Source: Acidimicrobiia bacterium
GTDB taxonomy: Bacteria; Actinomycetota; Acidimicrobiia; Acidimicrobiales; Bin134
Direction: 5' to 3'
DNA length: 64,000 bases
NCBI GenBank assembly: GCA_022822905.1
Contig: JAJDYE010000027.1
Location: 78,168-142,167 of the forward strand
The notes under the pieces are model-generated. The model was not told where the DNA came from, did not search any database, and worked only from the letters and a program-made list of their open reading frames with translations. Below, piece after piece: positions 49,989 to 58,797 of this stretch. Position 1 is the stretch's first letter. Every line of letters begins with the position of its first letter. The position numbers and the translations under genes are program-made.

Positions 49989-50843
49989 ATGAGCGACAAC
50001 TACGTCTTGTACAGCACTTCTGGGTCCATTGCGACGATCACCTTGAATCGTCCTGACTATCTGAACGCCATTGTCCGGCCCATGTGGACACAGCTCGATC
50101 ACTTCATCGCGGAGGCGAACCGCGATCCGGAGGTGAAGGTGATCGTGCTGCGGGGCGCTGGGCGGGCATTTTGCGCCGGGTTCGATTTCGGCGCCGACGG
50201 CGACCTGGCCGCAGTGCGGAGCGAGGGCCGGGCTTGGGATCCAGGACGAGATGCCATCGGGGTCACAAATCGATGGGATGCACCGGTCCCGAACTTCATG
50301 GGCCTCTGGTCGAGCCCAAAGCCGACCATTGCCGCAGTGCATGGGTGGTGTGTGGGAGGAGGATCAGACATGGCCCTCTCGGCTGACCTGGTTATCGCGG
50401 CTGAAGATGCGCAGATCGGAACGCCGTATTCCCGCATGTGGGGCTGCTACCTGACCGCAATGTGGGTGTACCGGCTGGGGCTGGCCAAGGCGAAGGAATA
50501 TGCGCTCACTGGTAAACCGCTCAGCGGAGCCGAGGCAGCTCGCGTGGAGCTCATCAACCAAGCAGTCCCGGCCGACCAACTCGATGAGGCAGTGGAAGAG
50601 TTGGCCGAACAGCTCTCGAGCATCCCGTCGTCCCAGCTGGCCGCTATGAAGCTGGTTGTCAATCAGGCCTACGAGGGAATGGGGCTGCGCAATTCCCAGG
50701 TGCTTGGATCGATCCTCGACGGGGCAATGCGCAACACCCCCGAAGCACTGGCCTTCATCGACACGGCCATGACCGAGGGTGTTCCTGTCGCGGTTGCCCA
50801 ACGCGACGGCCCATTCGGCGACTACAGCCAGCGCAAAGCTTGA
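49989..50843 (+). CDS. enoyl-CoA hydratase/isomerase family protein
   Basis: 284 residues from ATG 49989; the longer frame running back into the amidohydrolase is not coding. The crotonase fold has the first oxyanion segment RAFCAGFDFGADGDL and the second KPTIAAVHGWCVGGGSDMALSADLVIAAEDAQIGTPYSRMWG. At the first catalytic Glu position (GGG-S-D) an Asp is found, so it may be an isomerase, thioesterase or decarboxylase rather than a hydratase. Part of acyl-CoA chain or ring processing in this region. Confidence 0.92.
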   Translation: MSDNYVLYSTSGSIATITLNRPDYLNAIVRPMWTQLDHFIAEANRDPEVKVIVLRGAGRAFCAGFDFGADGDLAAVRSEGRAWDPGRDAIGVTNRWDAPVPNFMGLWSSPKPTIAAVHGWCVGGGSDMALSADLVIAAEDAQIGTPYSRMWGCYLTAMWVYRLGLAKAKEYALTGKPLSGAEAARVELINQAVPADQLDEAVEELAEQLSSIPSSQLAAMKLVVNQAYEGMGLRNSQVLGSILDGAMRNTPEALAFIDTAMTEGVPVAVAQRDGPFGDYSQRKA

Positions 50844-50856
50844 TTGAGAGCGGACT

Positions 50857-51396
50857 TTAAGAGTCAGCGCCGGTGCTGAGATCGAGAATGCTCTGGTAGG
50901 CGTCCACCGTTTCCTGGTTGAAGGCCACGAGTCGAACTTCGTTCACCTGGGTAGGAGTGGTGCGGAGAGTTTCCACTGCAATGGCGGCCGCCGCCTCAAT
51001 CGGATACCCGAAGACACCAGTAGATATGGCGGGAAAGGCAACCGTCTCCGCCCCAACCTCGTCGGCCCGGGTCAGCGACTCCCGATAGCAGGAGGCCAGC
51101 AGTTCTGGTTCACCGTGCCCGCCGCCGTGCCACACCGGCCCCACCGTGTGTATGACCCAGCGAGCCGTGAGGTTGAACCCCGGCGTGATCTTTGCGTGCC
51201 CTGTCTCACACCCGCCCAAAGTCCGGCAGTACTCGACCAACTCCGGCCCCGCCCCCCGATGAATCGCTCCATCCACCCCGCCACCCCCCAAAAGCGTGTG
51301 ATTGGCTGCATTCACGATGGCGTCCACGTCCTCAGCCGTTATATCCCCAAGCACCAACTCCAGGCGGAAAGTCACACGCTGTATCCAGGGTCGCAC
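50857..51396 (-). CDS. macro-domain ADP-ribose/O-acetyl-ADP-ribose hydrolase
   Basis: 179 residues (GTG 51375, giving [11 protein letters not shown], is a likely start; the longer frame is kept). The ligand pocket is clear: [34 protein letters not shown] and [15 protein letters not shown]. This is the YmdB/MacroD class that deacetylates O-acetyl-ADP-ribose or removes ADP-ribose from proteins. Convergent with the enoyl-CoA hydratase; no ADP-ribosyltransferase is visible nearby. Confidence 0.92.
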   Translation of the reverse strand: MRPWIQRVTFRLELVLGDITAEDVDAIVNAANHTLLGGGGVDGAIHRGAGPELVEYCRTLGGCETGHAKITPGFNLTARWVIHTVGPVWHGGGHGEPELLASCYRESLTRADEVGAETVAFPAISTGVFGYPIEAAAAIAVETLRTTPTQVNEVRLVAFNQETVDAYQSILDLSTGADS

Positions 51397-51442
51397 TGGA
51401 CGTTCACTCGACGGATGGTAATGGCTGTAGGTTGAGGCTCCT

Positions 51443-52627
51443 ATGGCGGGGGAGAGGCATTACTACATCGAGGCGTTTGACACGGTCGAGTTCAGTTCTT
51501 ATCGACAGCATCAGTCGCCGTTTGCTGATCGGTATGCCACAGAGTCGACGATTTTCGGCTTGTACTGCGGTCGCCTGTATCCGCTGAAGGCGTCCCACGA
51601 CGAGGATCCGATTCCCAACTATTGGAAGTTGCGCAATGGCGTCCTGTTGTACGACGTTCCCGAGCAGCCGATTGAGATCGTCGGCCCTGATGCCGTTCGG
51701 GTGCTGGAACAGGTGCTCGTGTGCCGAGCGGAGACGCTTGGAGTGGGACGGTGTCGGTACGCCCTCGCCTGCTATGAGGACGGCACAATCGTGATGGACG
51801 GCGTGATCATGCGGTTGGAGGCCGATCGCTTCTGGTACGTCAAGGCCAATGGCGAGTTCATCAGCTGGCTCAAGGCCGCCGCTATCGGGCTTGATGCCGA
51901 GGTCTCCGATCCCGACTCACGGGTGCTGCAAATCCAGGGGCCGAAGTCGCTCGATGTGCTGAATGCTGCGATCGGCGGCGGGCTGCCGGCCGACTTCAAG
52001 TATTTCCGGGCCGGGTTCTTCGTCATCGGCGGCCAGACACTGTGGGTGTCTCGAACCGGTTGGACCGGAGAAGTGGGAATCGAGATCTACTGCAACAGCG
52101 GCCCCGAACCCACCGACCACGATGCTCTGTGGGACCACTTATTCACTAGCGGTGAGCAGTTCGGCATGGAGTTCAGCACGTCGTCTTCGATGGGGATTCG
52201 CCGTATCGAGGCTGGCATCTTGGACAACGGCAGTGACATTGAGCCGGATCTGACTCCGTTCAGCGCCGGCCTCGGGCACTTTGTGAACTTCGACAAGGAA
52301 GATTTCATCGGCCGAACCGCGTTGGAGACCGCCGACCGCAGCCAGCTATTGCTTGGGCTGGTTTGCCCCACTGCCACGCCAGAGACCTATATGACCGTGT
52401 ACTACGAGAACGCTCCGGCAGGGCACATAACCATCGGCACCTGGTCGCCCACCCGGGACGAGGGAGTGGGCTACGTGCGTTTCGACCGGCCACTGTCCGG
52501 AGACGAGTGGACGGGCAAAGGGGTTCAGTTGCAGGACCATGACGGGGAGTTGCATGAGGCGACCGTGGAGTTGCTGCCCTTCATCGACAAAGAGAAGCAA
52601 CTGCCACGAGCCCGGTGGAACCAGTGA
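51443..52627 (+). CDS. GcvT-family folate-dependent aminomethyl/methyltransferase
   Basis: 394 residues, full length. [38 protein letters not shown] and [31 protein letters not shown] are characteristic, with [13 protein letters not shown] and [17 protein letters not shown] in the centre. The family moves one-carbon units to tetrahydrofolate from glycine-protein, dimethylglycine, DMSP or O-methyl compounds. No glycine-cleavage partners are present, so a demethylase role on a methylated catabolite is more likely. It is followed 25 bases later by a luciferase-like monooxygenase. Confidence 0.9.
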   Translation: MAGERHYYIEAFDTVEFSSYRQHQSPFADRYATESTIFGLYCGRLYPLKASHDEDPIPNYWKLRNGVLLYDVPEQPIEIVGPDAVRVLEQVLVCRAETLGVGRCRYALACYEDGTIVMDGVIMRLEADRFWYVKANGEFISWLKAAAIGLDAEVSDPDSRVLQIQGPKSLDVLNAAIGGGLPADFKYFRAGFFVIGGQTLWVSRTGWTGEVGIEIYCNSGPEPTDHDALWDHLFTSGEQFGMEFSTSSSMGIRRIEAGILDNGSDIEPDLTPFSAGLGHFVNFDKEDFIGRTALETADRSQLLLGLVCPTATPETYMTVYYENAPAGHITIGTWSPTRDEGVGYVRFDRPLSGDEWTGKGVQLQDHDGELHEATVELLPFIDKEKQLPRARWNQ

Positions 52628-52652
52628 GCGCCGGAACGCGAGAGGAACTCCT

Positions 52653-53501
52653 TTGCGACTAGGAATCCACCTGCCTCAGTACGGTCGGGCGGCGTCACCG
52701 GAGGCAATCGCCCAGATCGCCATGCGGGCCGAAGAGATCGGCCTTGCCGATGTGTGGGTGAGCGACCACCTCGTTTTTCCAGCCGACCAGGGATATCCGG
52801 CTTCGTACTTGTTCGATCCCTTGCTCACCTTGGGTTGGGCCGCGGCGGCAACAGAGCGAATCGGACTGGGCACCAGCGTGATGGTGGTTCCCCAATACCA
52901 TCCGCTGCACTTGGCCAACAGCCTGGCCAGCCTCGACCAACTGAGCGGCGGACGCCTGACCGTTGGTGCCGGTGTGGGATGGTCGGAGGCTGAGTTCTCG
53001 GCCCTCGGGCAGGATTTCCATACCAGGGGAGCGCGCATGGATGAGGCATTGGAGATCATGCGCTTGGTGTGGTTGGAATCTCCTGCCTCCTACCAGGGGA
53101 ATCACTATCAGTTTGAAGACATCAAGGTGCTGCCCCAACCGGCCCATCCGATCCCCATCTGGGTCGGCGGCAGCAGCCAGCCGGGATATGACCGGGCCGC
53201 CGCGGTGGGTGACGGCTACCAGGGACTGAGCAAGCCTCCGGAGGAGATGGGGAAGATCGTGGCAGGCATTCGGGCACAGATGGCCGAAAGTCGCCCCGAC
53301 GCCGGTTTCACATTCTCCTACCGCACTGGCTGGGATCCCCAGGGAATGGATCCCGCCCAGATCCGTGAAGAGCGAGATCGGTACGTTGAGGCCGGCGTGG
53401 AACATGTGGTGTCTGCCCCGTGGAGAACCGATGCCGATGCATGGGTCCGGTCGATGGAGATGCTGGTCGACATCGTCGAGCCGGACCTCGCTACCCAATA
53501 G
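52653..53501 (+). CDS. LLM-class F420-dependent oxidoreductase
   Basis: 282 residues from TTG 52653 (AGAGGA six bases upstream). LRLGIHLPQYGRAASPEAIAQIAMRAEEIGLADVWVSDHL opens the protein. IGLGTSVMVVPQYHPLHLANSLASLDQLSGGRLTVGAGVGW and HPIPIWVGGSSQPGYDRAAAVGDGY follow, all typical of the actinobacterial luciferase-like family. Uses F420 or FMN to oxidise or reduce a small substrate. Probably co-transcribed with the GcvT-like gene. Confidence 0.92.
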   Translation: MRLGIHLPQYGRAASPEAIAQIAMRAEEIGLADVWVSDHLVFPADQGYPASYLFDPLLTLGWAAAATERIGLGTSVMVVPQYHPLHLANSLASLDQLSGGRLTVGAGVGWSEAEFSALGQDFHTRGARMDEALEIMRLVWLESPASYQGNHYQFEDIKVLPQPAHPIPIWVGGSSQPGYDRAAAVGDGYQGLSKPPEEMGKIVAGIRAQMAESRPDAGFTFSYRTGWDPQGMDPAQIREERDRYVEAGVEHVVSAPWRTDADAWVRSMEMLVDIVEPDLATQ

Positions 53502-53549
53502 CTGGTCGAGCACACATCGGGCAAGGGGCAAAGGTGCCCTGGCCCTCCG

Positions 53550-54866
53550 TCACATTGCCGAGGTGAAGCCGCCGATCTTGTTGGGGTTGGTATCGAACGA
53601 TCTCACCATGGCATGACAGGAGTAGGAGGCGACGAGGCGTCCGTCTTGGGCGAAGATTCGGCCTTGGCCCTGCACGTGGCCCCGGCCGGCGTAGACGGCG
53701 GGATTTTCGTAGAGATGCCAGTCAGATACGTCGGCCTCGTCGTGGAAGGCGATGTCGACCGCCATAGGACCAGTTGACAGGGTGACGTGGGCCAATGCCT
53801 CGGTGATGCCCCTATGGGGGCGCATCGAAGCTCCGATGGTGTAGTGCGTCGTGGCCTGGGCCAACAGAGCGGCCTGCATCGCCGGACCTTTGGGCCGGTC
53901 CCGATAGCGCATCCACACGTAGAGCTCTGGAGGCCCCACATCGTCGGGGTCGAAGTTGTACGCGCCGTCTACCACTCGAATGTCGCGTCCGATCACCCCG
54001 AAGTCCCGTAGCGGGCAATCCAATGGATCGGGAACTTCGGGCATCTCGGCTGTCACCCGGTAGATGTCATCGGCGCCGTTGTCGAGCAGAATCAGGCCGA
54101 CACTGCACAGCTTGTCGTGCTGAACGATGCGGGTCTCCACGGTGGAATAGGTCCGGCCCTTACGCAGCAGGTCCACTTCGACGGCCAAGGGAGAGTCGAA
54201 CCGGGCCGCTCTGGTGAAGACCATCGAGGCCGACACCACCCGCTGGTTGGGGACGGTCTTGGATGCCGCCATAATGGCCTGGCCCAGCAGCTGGCCGCCC
54301 TCGATTACCTGGCGGGACCGACGGTGGTCAGGGATGTCGACAAAAGTCCCCAGGGGTGGGTCGGGGAAAGACGGACTGGTAAACCGTCCATCGCCATCGG
54401 GTTCCACGTCGATGAGATGGGCCAATTCTGCCGCTGTGCCCCAAACAGGGAAGGGGTAGGCCACTATGTCGCCGCCGTCCTCTGCCACCTCTTCAAGAAG
54501 CTCGACTTGGACCCGATCGGTATAGAAGGCCATGTGACCCTCAAGTCCCGCCACCTCAGAAAAGGGCTGGCGGTATGCCCACACCACGTTCTCCTCGGCT
54601 TCGCCGCCGACGGCCAGCGTCCAATAGGCGGCCTCGCCCTTGAACGGGCAAACCGTGTGCAGCTCAGTCTCGGTGAAGTGCTCCCATGCCACGTCGTCCA
54701 TGGGGAAGTAGAGCTGATCCTGGTGATCCGACTCCTTGACAATCAAGCATGAGTCGCTCTCAGCTACGACGGCGCCGTTGAACGTCACCCGGCCCTGACC
54801 CGACCACGGGATCAGATCGATGGCATAGCCGGGGTACCGGCCCCACGCAGACTCAATCTCGCTCAC
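53550..54866 (-). CDS. fusion: DUF427 domain plus acyl-CoA thioesterase (double hotdog)
   Basis: 438 residues. Residues about 14-123 match DUF427 (VTFNGAVVAESDSCLIVKESDH, then YFPMDDV and CPFKGEAAYWTLAVGG). Residues about 155-435 form a TesB-like double hotdog: EGGQLLGQAIMAASKTVPNQRVVSASMVFTRAARFDSPLAVEVDLLRKGRTYSTVETRIVQ and AFHDEADVSDWHLYENPAVYAGRGHVQGQGRIFAQDGRLVAS. The thioesterase half would release CoA from an acyl thioester. DUF427 has no known activity. It is divergent from the CoA-transferase at 54923. Confidence 0.88.
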   Translation of the reverse strand: MSEIESAWGRYPGYAIDLIPWSGQGRVTFNGAVVAESDSCLIVKESDHQDQLYFPMDDVAWEHFTETELHTVCPFKGEAAYWTLAVGGEAEENVVWAYRQPFSEVAGLEGHMAFYTDRVQVELLEEVAEDGGDIVAYPFPVWGTAAELAHLIDVEPDGDGRFTSPSFPDPPLGTFVDIPDHRRSRQVIEGGQLLGQAIMAASKTVPNQRVVSASMVFTRAARFDSPLAVEVDLLRKGRTYSTVETRIVQHDKLCSVGLILLDNGADDIYRVTAEMPEVPDPLDCPLRDFGVIGRDIRVVDGAYNFDPDDVGPPELYVWMRYRDRPKGPAMQAALLAQATTHYTIGASMRPHRGITEALAHVTLSTGPMAVDIAFHDEADVSDWHLYENPAVYAGRGHVQGQGRIFAQDGRLVASYSCHAMVRSFDTNPNKIGGFTSAM

Positions 54867-54922
54867 GCTGAGATCGTATTGGTAGCGTCGCCTCGACGGG
54901 GGAGCGGGAGGAAGAGGAGCTC

Positions 54923-56140
54923 ATGATTAAGCCAATGGAGGGCATCCGCATCCTGGATGTCTGCGATCACACCTTCGTGCCCGCGGCGTCCGCGGTATTG
55001 GCCGACTGGGGTGCCGATGTCATCAAGATCGAGCACGCTCAGCGGGGCGATGCGGCTCGGGGCCTGGCGTCGAGTGGCGCCCTCGACCTCAAGGGGCAGG
55101 TCCACGCCATCATGGAACACGCCAACCGAGGAAAGCGCAGCCTCGGGCTCGACCTCCAAACCGAGGAGGGGATGTCGATTCTGCACCGGTTAATCGCCAT
55201 TTCAGATGTCTTCCTCACCAACAAGCCGCCGAATGTGCGAGAGCGGCTGCAGATAACCGAGGAAGAGGTGCGGCCCCATAACGAGAACATCGTGTACGCG
55301 GCGGGCACCGCGTGGGGTCCCGAGGGGCCGGAGGGCAATCGGGGCGGCTACGACATGACCTCGTTCTGGGTGCGGTCGGGGGCGGCCATGGGCACCTGGT
55401 ATACCGACGATGAGCGCATGCCCTCTCAGCCGGGTCCGGCCTTCGGCGACTCGATTGGGGCGATGACAATCGCCGGAGGGATTGCCACCGCGTTGTTCCA
55501 TCGGGAGCGGACCGGGGAGGGCGTCGCGCTGGAGGTGTCGCTGCTGGGCACCGGCCTGTGGGCTATGGGCGCCGGTGTGGCGATGTCGCACGTCAACAAC
55601 ACGCCGTGGCGGCCGGTGGACCTCAGCGGGCTCACTCAGCCGCTCCTCGGCAACTACGTCACGGCCGACGGCTACACCATCAACATCACCTGCCTCCAGC
55701 CTCTCCAATATTGGCAGGAGTTCTGCCAGGTCATCGAGCGTCCGGAACTGATCGAAGACGAGCGATTCGCCACCTATGAGACGCTGATGGCCAACGCTGC
55801 CCCGGCTCGGAATGTCGTCGAGGAGGTGGTGGCGAGCCGCACCCTGGAAGAAGTGCGGGAGCTCTTCGCCGACTTCTCCGGTCAGTGGACGCCGGCGCTC
55901 GACACTCTCGAGATCATCGACGATCCTCAAGTAGAGGCCAACGGCTACGTCCAGGATGCGGTGACCGAAGATGGGATTCCGTTCAAGTTGGTGGCAGTTC
56001 CGGTTCAGTTCAACGGGGAGCCAGCCCCACCGGGCCGCGCTCCGGGGTTCAACGAGCATGGCGATGAGATCCTCACCGAGAACCTGGGCATGGACTGGGA
56101 CGAGGTCATCGACTTGAAGGTCAAAGGGGTGGTTGCGTAA
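54923..56140 (+). CDS. CaiB/BaiF CoA-transferase family III
   Basis: 405 residues, normal length. GIRILDVCDHTFVPAASAVLADWGADVIKIEH and NRGKRSLGLDLQTEEG open the protein. The region where the active-site Asp normally occurs reads RGGYDMTSFWVRSGAA, so the catalytic Asp is present. Transfers CoA to a substrate acid to activate it. The SDR gene begins at the last base of its stop codon (TAATG), so the two are tightly coupled. Confidence 0.94.
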   Translation: MIKPMEGIRILDVCDHTFVPAASAVLADWGADVIKIEHAQRGDAARGLASSGALDLKGQVHAIMEHANRGKRSLGLDLQTEEGMSILHRLIAISDVFLTNKPPNVRERLQITEEEVRPHNENIVYAAGTAWGPEGPEGNRGGYDMTSFWVRSGAAMGTWYTDDERMPSQPGPAFGDSIGAMTIAGGIATALFHRERTGEGVALEVSLLGTGLWAMGAGVAMSHVNNTPWRPVDLSGLTQPLLGNYVTADGYTINITCLQPLQYWQEFCQVIERPELIEDERFATYETLMANAAPARNVVEEVVASRTLEEVRELFADFSGQWTPALDTLEIIDDPQVEANGYVQDAVTEDGIPFKLVAVPVQFNGEPAPPGRAPGFNEHGDEILTENLGMDWDEVIDLKVKGVVA

Positions 56141-56886
56141 TGAGGCTTGAAGGCAAAGTTGCGATAGTCACCGGTGCGGGCGGCGCCGGTGTCGGAGGGT
56201 TGGGGGTTGTGTACGCCCGGGCGCTTGCTTCAGAGGGTGCCGCGGTGGTCGTCTCTGATATCGACGGCGAAGCAGCAGTTCGCACTGCCGAGAGCATCGC
56301 CTCAACCGGGGCCCAGGCCATCGGAGTCCGCTGTGACGTGACCTCCGACGAAGACATCAACGCCATGGTGAAGACAGCCGACGATGCATTTGGCGGCGTC
56401 GACATCCTGGTCAACAACGCCGGGCTGGCTCGGGGGAAGTGGAGCGAGGCGTTGATCCTCTCCGCCGATGAATGGATGGAGATCATGGCTGTGAACACCG
56501 TCGCCCCCATCATGTGCGCCAAGGCCTGTGCCGAGTCGATGCGCGGCCGGGGCGGTGGCGTCATCGTCAATCAGTCATCCAACGGCGCGTGGATCGATGC
56601 CGGTGCCTACACGGTTTCGAAGCTGGCCCTCAACGGTGTCACGAAGGTGCTCGCCGATGAGCTTTCTGCTGACAACATCAGGGTCAATGGCATTGCTCCA
56701 GGCGTGATGACCGCAAAGCTCCCTGAGGATCAGGTTCAGAGGCTGCTGGCCCGCCAAACCATTAGAAGACCAGGCCAACCCGAAGACTTAGTCGGTTTAC
56801 TGCTGTATCTGTGCTCGGACGATTCAAGCTTCATGAACGGCCAGACCGTGGTGATAGATGGCGGCATGGCCCGCATCACGAAATAG
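56140..56886 (+). CDS. short-chain dehydrogenase/reductase (FabG-like)
   Basis: 248 residues. VTGAGGAGVGGLGVVYARALASEG is the nucleotide loop. NNAGLARG, a catalytic Ser in VNQSSNGAW and YTVSKLALNG follow. The C-terminus LLYLCSDDSSFMNGQTVVIDGG is classic. It acts on a 3-hydroxy or ring hydroxyl group, probably on the CoA ester made by the coupled transferase. The fourth amidohydrolase starts 44 bases on, so three genes may form one operon. Confidence 0.95.
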   Translation: MRLEGKVAIVTGAGGAGVGGLGVVYARALASEGAAVVVSDIDGEAAVRTAESIASTGAQAIGVRCDVTSDEDINAMVKTADDAFGGVDILVNNAGLARGKWSEALILSADEWMEIMAVNTVAPIMCAKACAESMRGRGGGVIVNQSSNGAWIDAGAYTVSKLALNGVTKVLADELSADNIRVNGIAPGVMTAKLPEDQVQRLLARQTIRRPGQPEDLVGLLLYLCSDDSSFMNGQTVVIDGGMARITK

Positions 56887-56930
56887 GGGTCAAGTACCTC
56901 TGCCCGACATCAGTGGGGCAGACTGGAGGC

Positions 56931-58088
56931 ATGCCCACCACTGAGCTCGTCATCGACGTCGACACCCATGTCACCGAGCCCCCCGACACGTTTGTGTCCC
57001 GGGTTCCCGCCAAGTTGAAAGACCGTGTACCCCGAGTGGAGCGCTCCGAGGAGGGAAAGGACCATTGGTTCGTGGGAGGCGAGGTGTTCTCATCAGTGGG
57101 GATGACCGCGGTGGCCGGATGGCCGGAGCCCTTTCCTGCTGGGCCCTCAGTGTTCGAGGAGATCCACCCGGCGGCCTACGACTCCAGCGAGCGGTTGAAG
57201 CTCATGGACGAGCAGGGAATCTGGGCTCAGGTGCTCTATCCCAATGTTGGAGGGTTCGGCGCCCAGCATTTCTTGAAGCTGAAAGACCGCGAGCTGATGC
57301 TGGCCTGTGTTCAGGCGTACAACAACTTCCAGCTCGACTGGATATCTCCCGATCCGCGGCGATTCGTGGCCGTCATCTCGACCCCCTTCTGGGACATCGA
57401 TGACACCGTGGCGGAGGTCGCTCGGTGCGCCGAGCTCGGCCACCGCGCGGTCCTGTTCACTGGCGAGCCGCAGCGGTTCGGGCTGCCTCTCCTCGGTGAC
57501 CCCCACTGGGATCCACTGTGGTCGGTAGCCCAGGAGGCCGGCCTTCCCATCAGCTTCCATATCGGCAGCGGTGACACCACCACTGGGTTCACTCCAGAGC
57601 GGATGGCAGCCCACGGCAAGCCTTCCACCTACGCCTACGCGTCTCTGGAGATGTTCCTCAAGAACGGCATCCAGCTCACCGATCTGCTGGGGTCCGGCGT
57701 ACTTCCTCGCTACCCCGACCTCAAGTTCGTGTCGGTGGAGAGCGGCATCGGATTCATCCCCTTTGTGCTCGAGGCTGTCGACCACTCCTTCAATGAATGC
57801 GGAGGACTTGAGCAGGCCGCCAACTTCGAGATGATGCCCAGCGAGTACTTCCGCCGCCAGGTGTACGCCTGTTACTGGTTCGAGGAGACGGCACCGCAGC
57901 GGCTGCTCGACAAGATCGGCGTCGACAACGTGTTGTTCGAGACCGACTTTCCCCACCCGACCTGTCTCTATGGCAATGTCCGGGAGCGGATCGAGGCCTC
58001 GCTCGCTGGCCATTCCGAGGAAGTCCGCCGCAAGCTGCTGTGGGAGAACGCAGCCGCCCTCTACCGAATCGAGGGACCCGAAGACTAG
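56931..58088 (+). CDS. amidohydrolase family 2 protein (paralog 4)
   Basis: 385 residues from ATG 56931 (GGAGG at 6 bases); the longer frame overlapping the SDR was rejected. LVIDVDTHVTEPPDTFVSRVP has Asp-Thr-His at the first metal site. PISFHIGSGDTTTG supplies the central His and LFETDFPHPTCLYGNVRERIE the distal Asp. Of the four it is closest to the large family seen in mycobacterial and acidimicrobial aromatic or steroid degradation. Its stop overlaps the convergent TetR gene by four bases. Confidence 0.9.
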   Translation: MPTTELVIDVDTHVTEPPDTFVSRVPAKLKDRVPRVERSEEGKDHWFVGGEVFSSVGMTAVAGWPEPFPAGPSVFEEIHPAAYDSSERLKLMDEQGIWAQVLYPNVGGFGAQHFLKLKDRELMLACVQAYNNFQLDWISPDPRRFVAVISTPFWDIDDTVAEVARCAELGHRAVLFTGEPQRFGLPLLGDPHWDPLWSVAQEAGLPISFHIGSGDTTTGFTPERMAAHGKPSTYAYASLEMFLKNGIQLTDLLGSGVLPRYPDLKFVSVESGIGFIPFVLEAVDHSFNECGGLEQAANFEMMPSEYFRRQVYACYWFEETAPQRLLDKIGVDNVLFETDFPHPTCLYGNVRERIEASLAGHSEEVRRKLLWENAAALYRIEGPED

Positions 58089-58726
58089 AGATGCTCGAGG
58101 TGTCCCAAGATCATCTCTTGGAGATGGCGGAGCCGGACCTCGACATTCGTTCGGTTCTGTGGAGATCCGGCTACTGCCAGGCCGCACAATCCGCTGACGG
58201 CGGCATCGGTGAGCGCCATCAGACGGCCAGCCGTCTCCTGGTCGAGATGGGTGCCGAAGAACTGGCCGCAAGCCTCGGGTAGTCCTTGGAACTCGCGAGC
58301 GTCGTGCCACTCTGCCAGTTCGTCGGAGCGCTCCTCGATGGCATGGTAGGAGCTGTATGCCGCGCAAAAGCGAAATGCTGATTCCTGGGCGGGATACACC
58401 GCGAAAAGGGCATTGAGACAGTGGCGGGCGGCGTCAAGGCCGCTGACTCCAGCGGGAACCTCTGCTCTGACCGCATCGAGGACCGATTCGAGCATTCGGC
58501 TGTAAACCTCGAGGGCAATTGCGCCGCACTCGGGGAAGTGGCGGTACACGGTAACCCGGCTCACTCCGGCCTGCTCGGCGATCTCCCCCATCGTCGTAGA
58601 GGCGATTCCTTGCTTCAAGAACAACACTTGTCCCGCTTCGATGATCGCTGAACGGCTTTGAGTGTTCAGGTCTTCGTGGTCGGAGCGGTATTTTCTGAGC
58701 TTGCTGGAGGCACCCATTTGGGCCAC
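58085..58726 (-). CDS. TetR-family transcriptional regulator
   Basis: 213 residues (GTG 58726 or ATG 58717). The N-terminal helix-turn-helix is SRSAIIEAGQVLFLKQGIASTTMGEIAEQAGVSRVTVYRHFP (residues 24-66). The C-terminal ligand domain is typical in length but gives no hint of the effector. It is divergent from the TauD gene at 58798. The 72-base gap contains TCAC-ATA-GTGA, the likely operator. Confidence 0.94.
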   Translation of the reverse strand: MAQMGASSKLRKYRSDHEDLNTQSRSAIIEAGQVLFLKQGIASTTMGEIAEQAGVSRVTVYRHFPECGAIALEVYSRMLESVLDAVRAEVPAGVSGLDAARHCLNALFAVYPAQESAFRFCAAYSSYHAIEERSDELAEWHDAREFQGLPEACGQFFGTHLDQETAGRLMALTDAAVSGLCGLAVAGSPQNRTNVEVRLRHLQEMILGHLEHL

Positions 58727-58750
58727 CCTACACTGGGTAGAAGCGATGTG

Positions 58751-58761
58751 TCACATAGTGA
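58751..58761. promoter_or_regulatory. inverted repeat in the tetR-tauD intergenic region
   Basis: TCAC-ATA-GTGA lies midway between the divergent starts. A second short symmetry, ACCC-N6-GGGT, lies next to the TetR start (58725-58738). The operator function is inferred from position. Confidence 0.4.
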
Positions 58762-58797
58762 TTTTGGTGCACTTATGTTCGTTAGAGTTCTTCGGGT

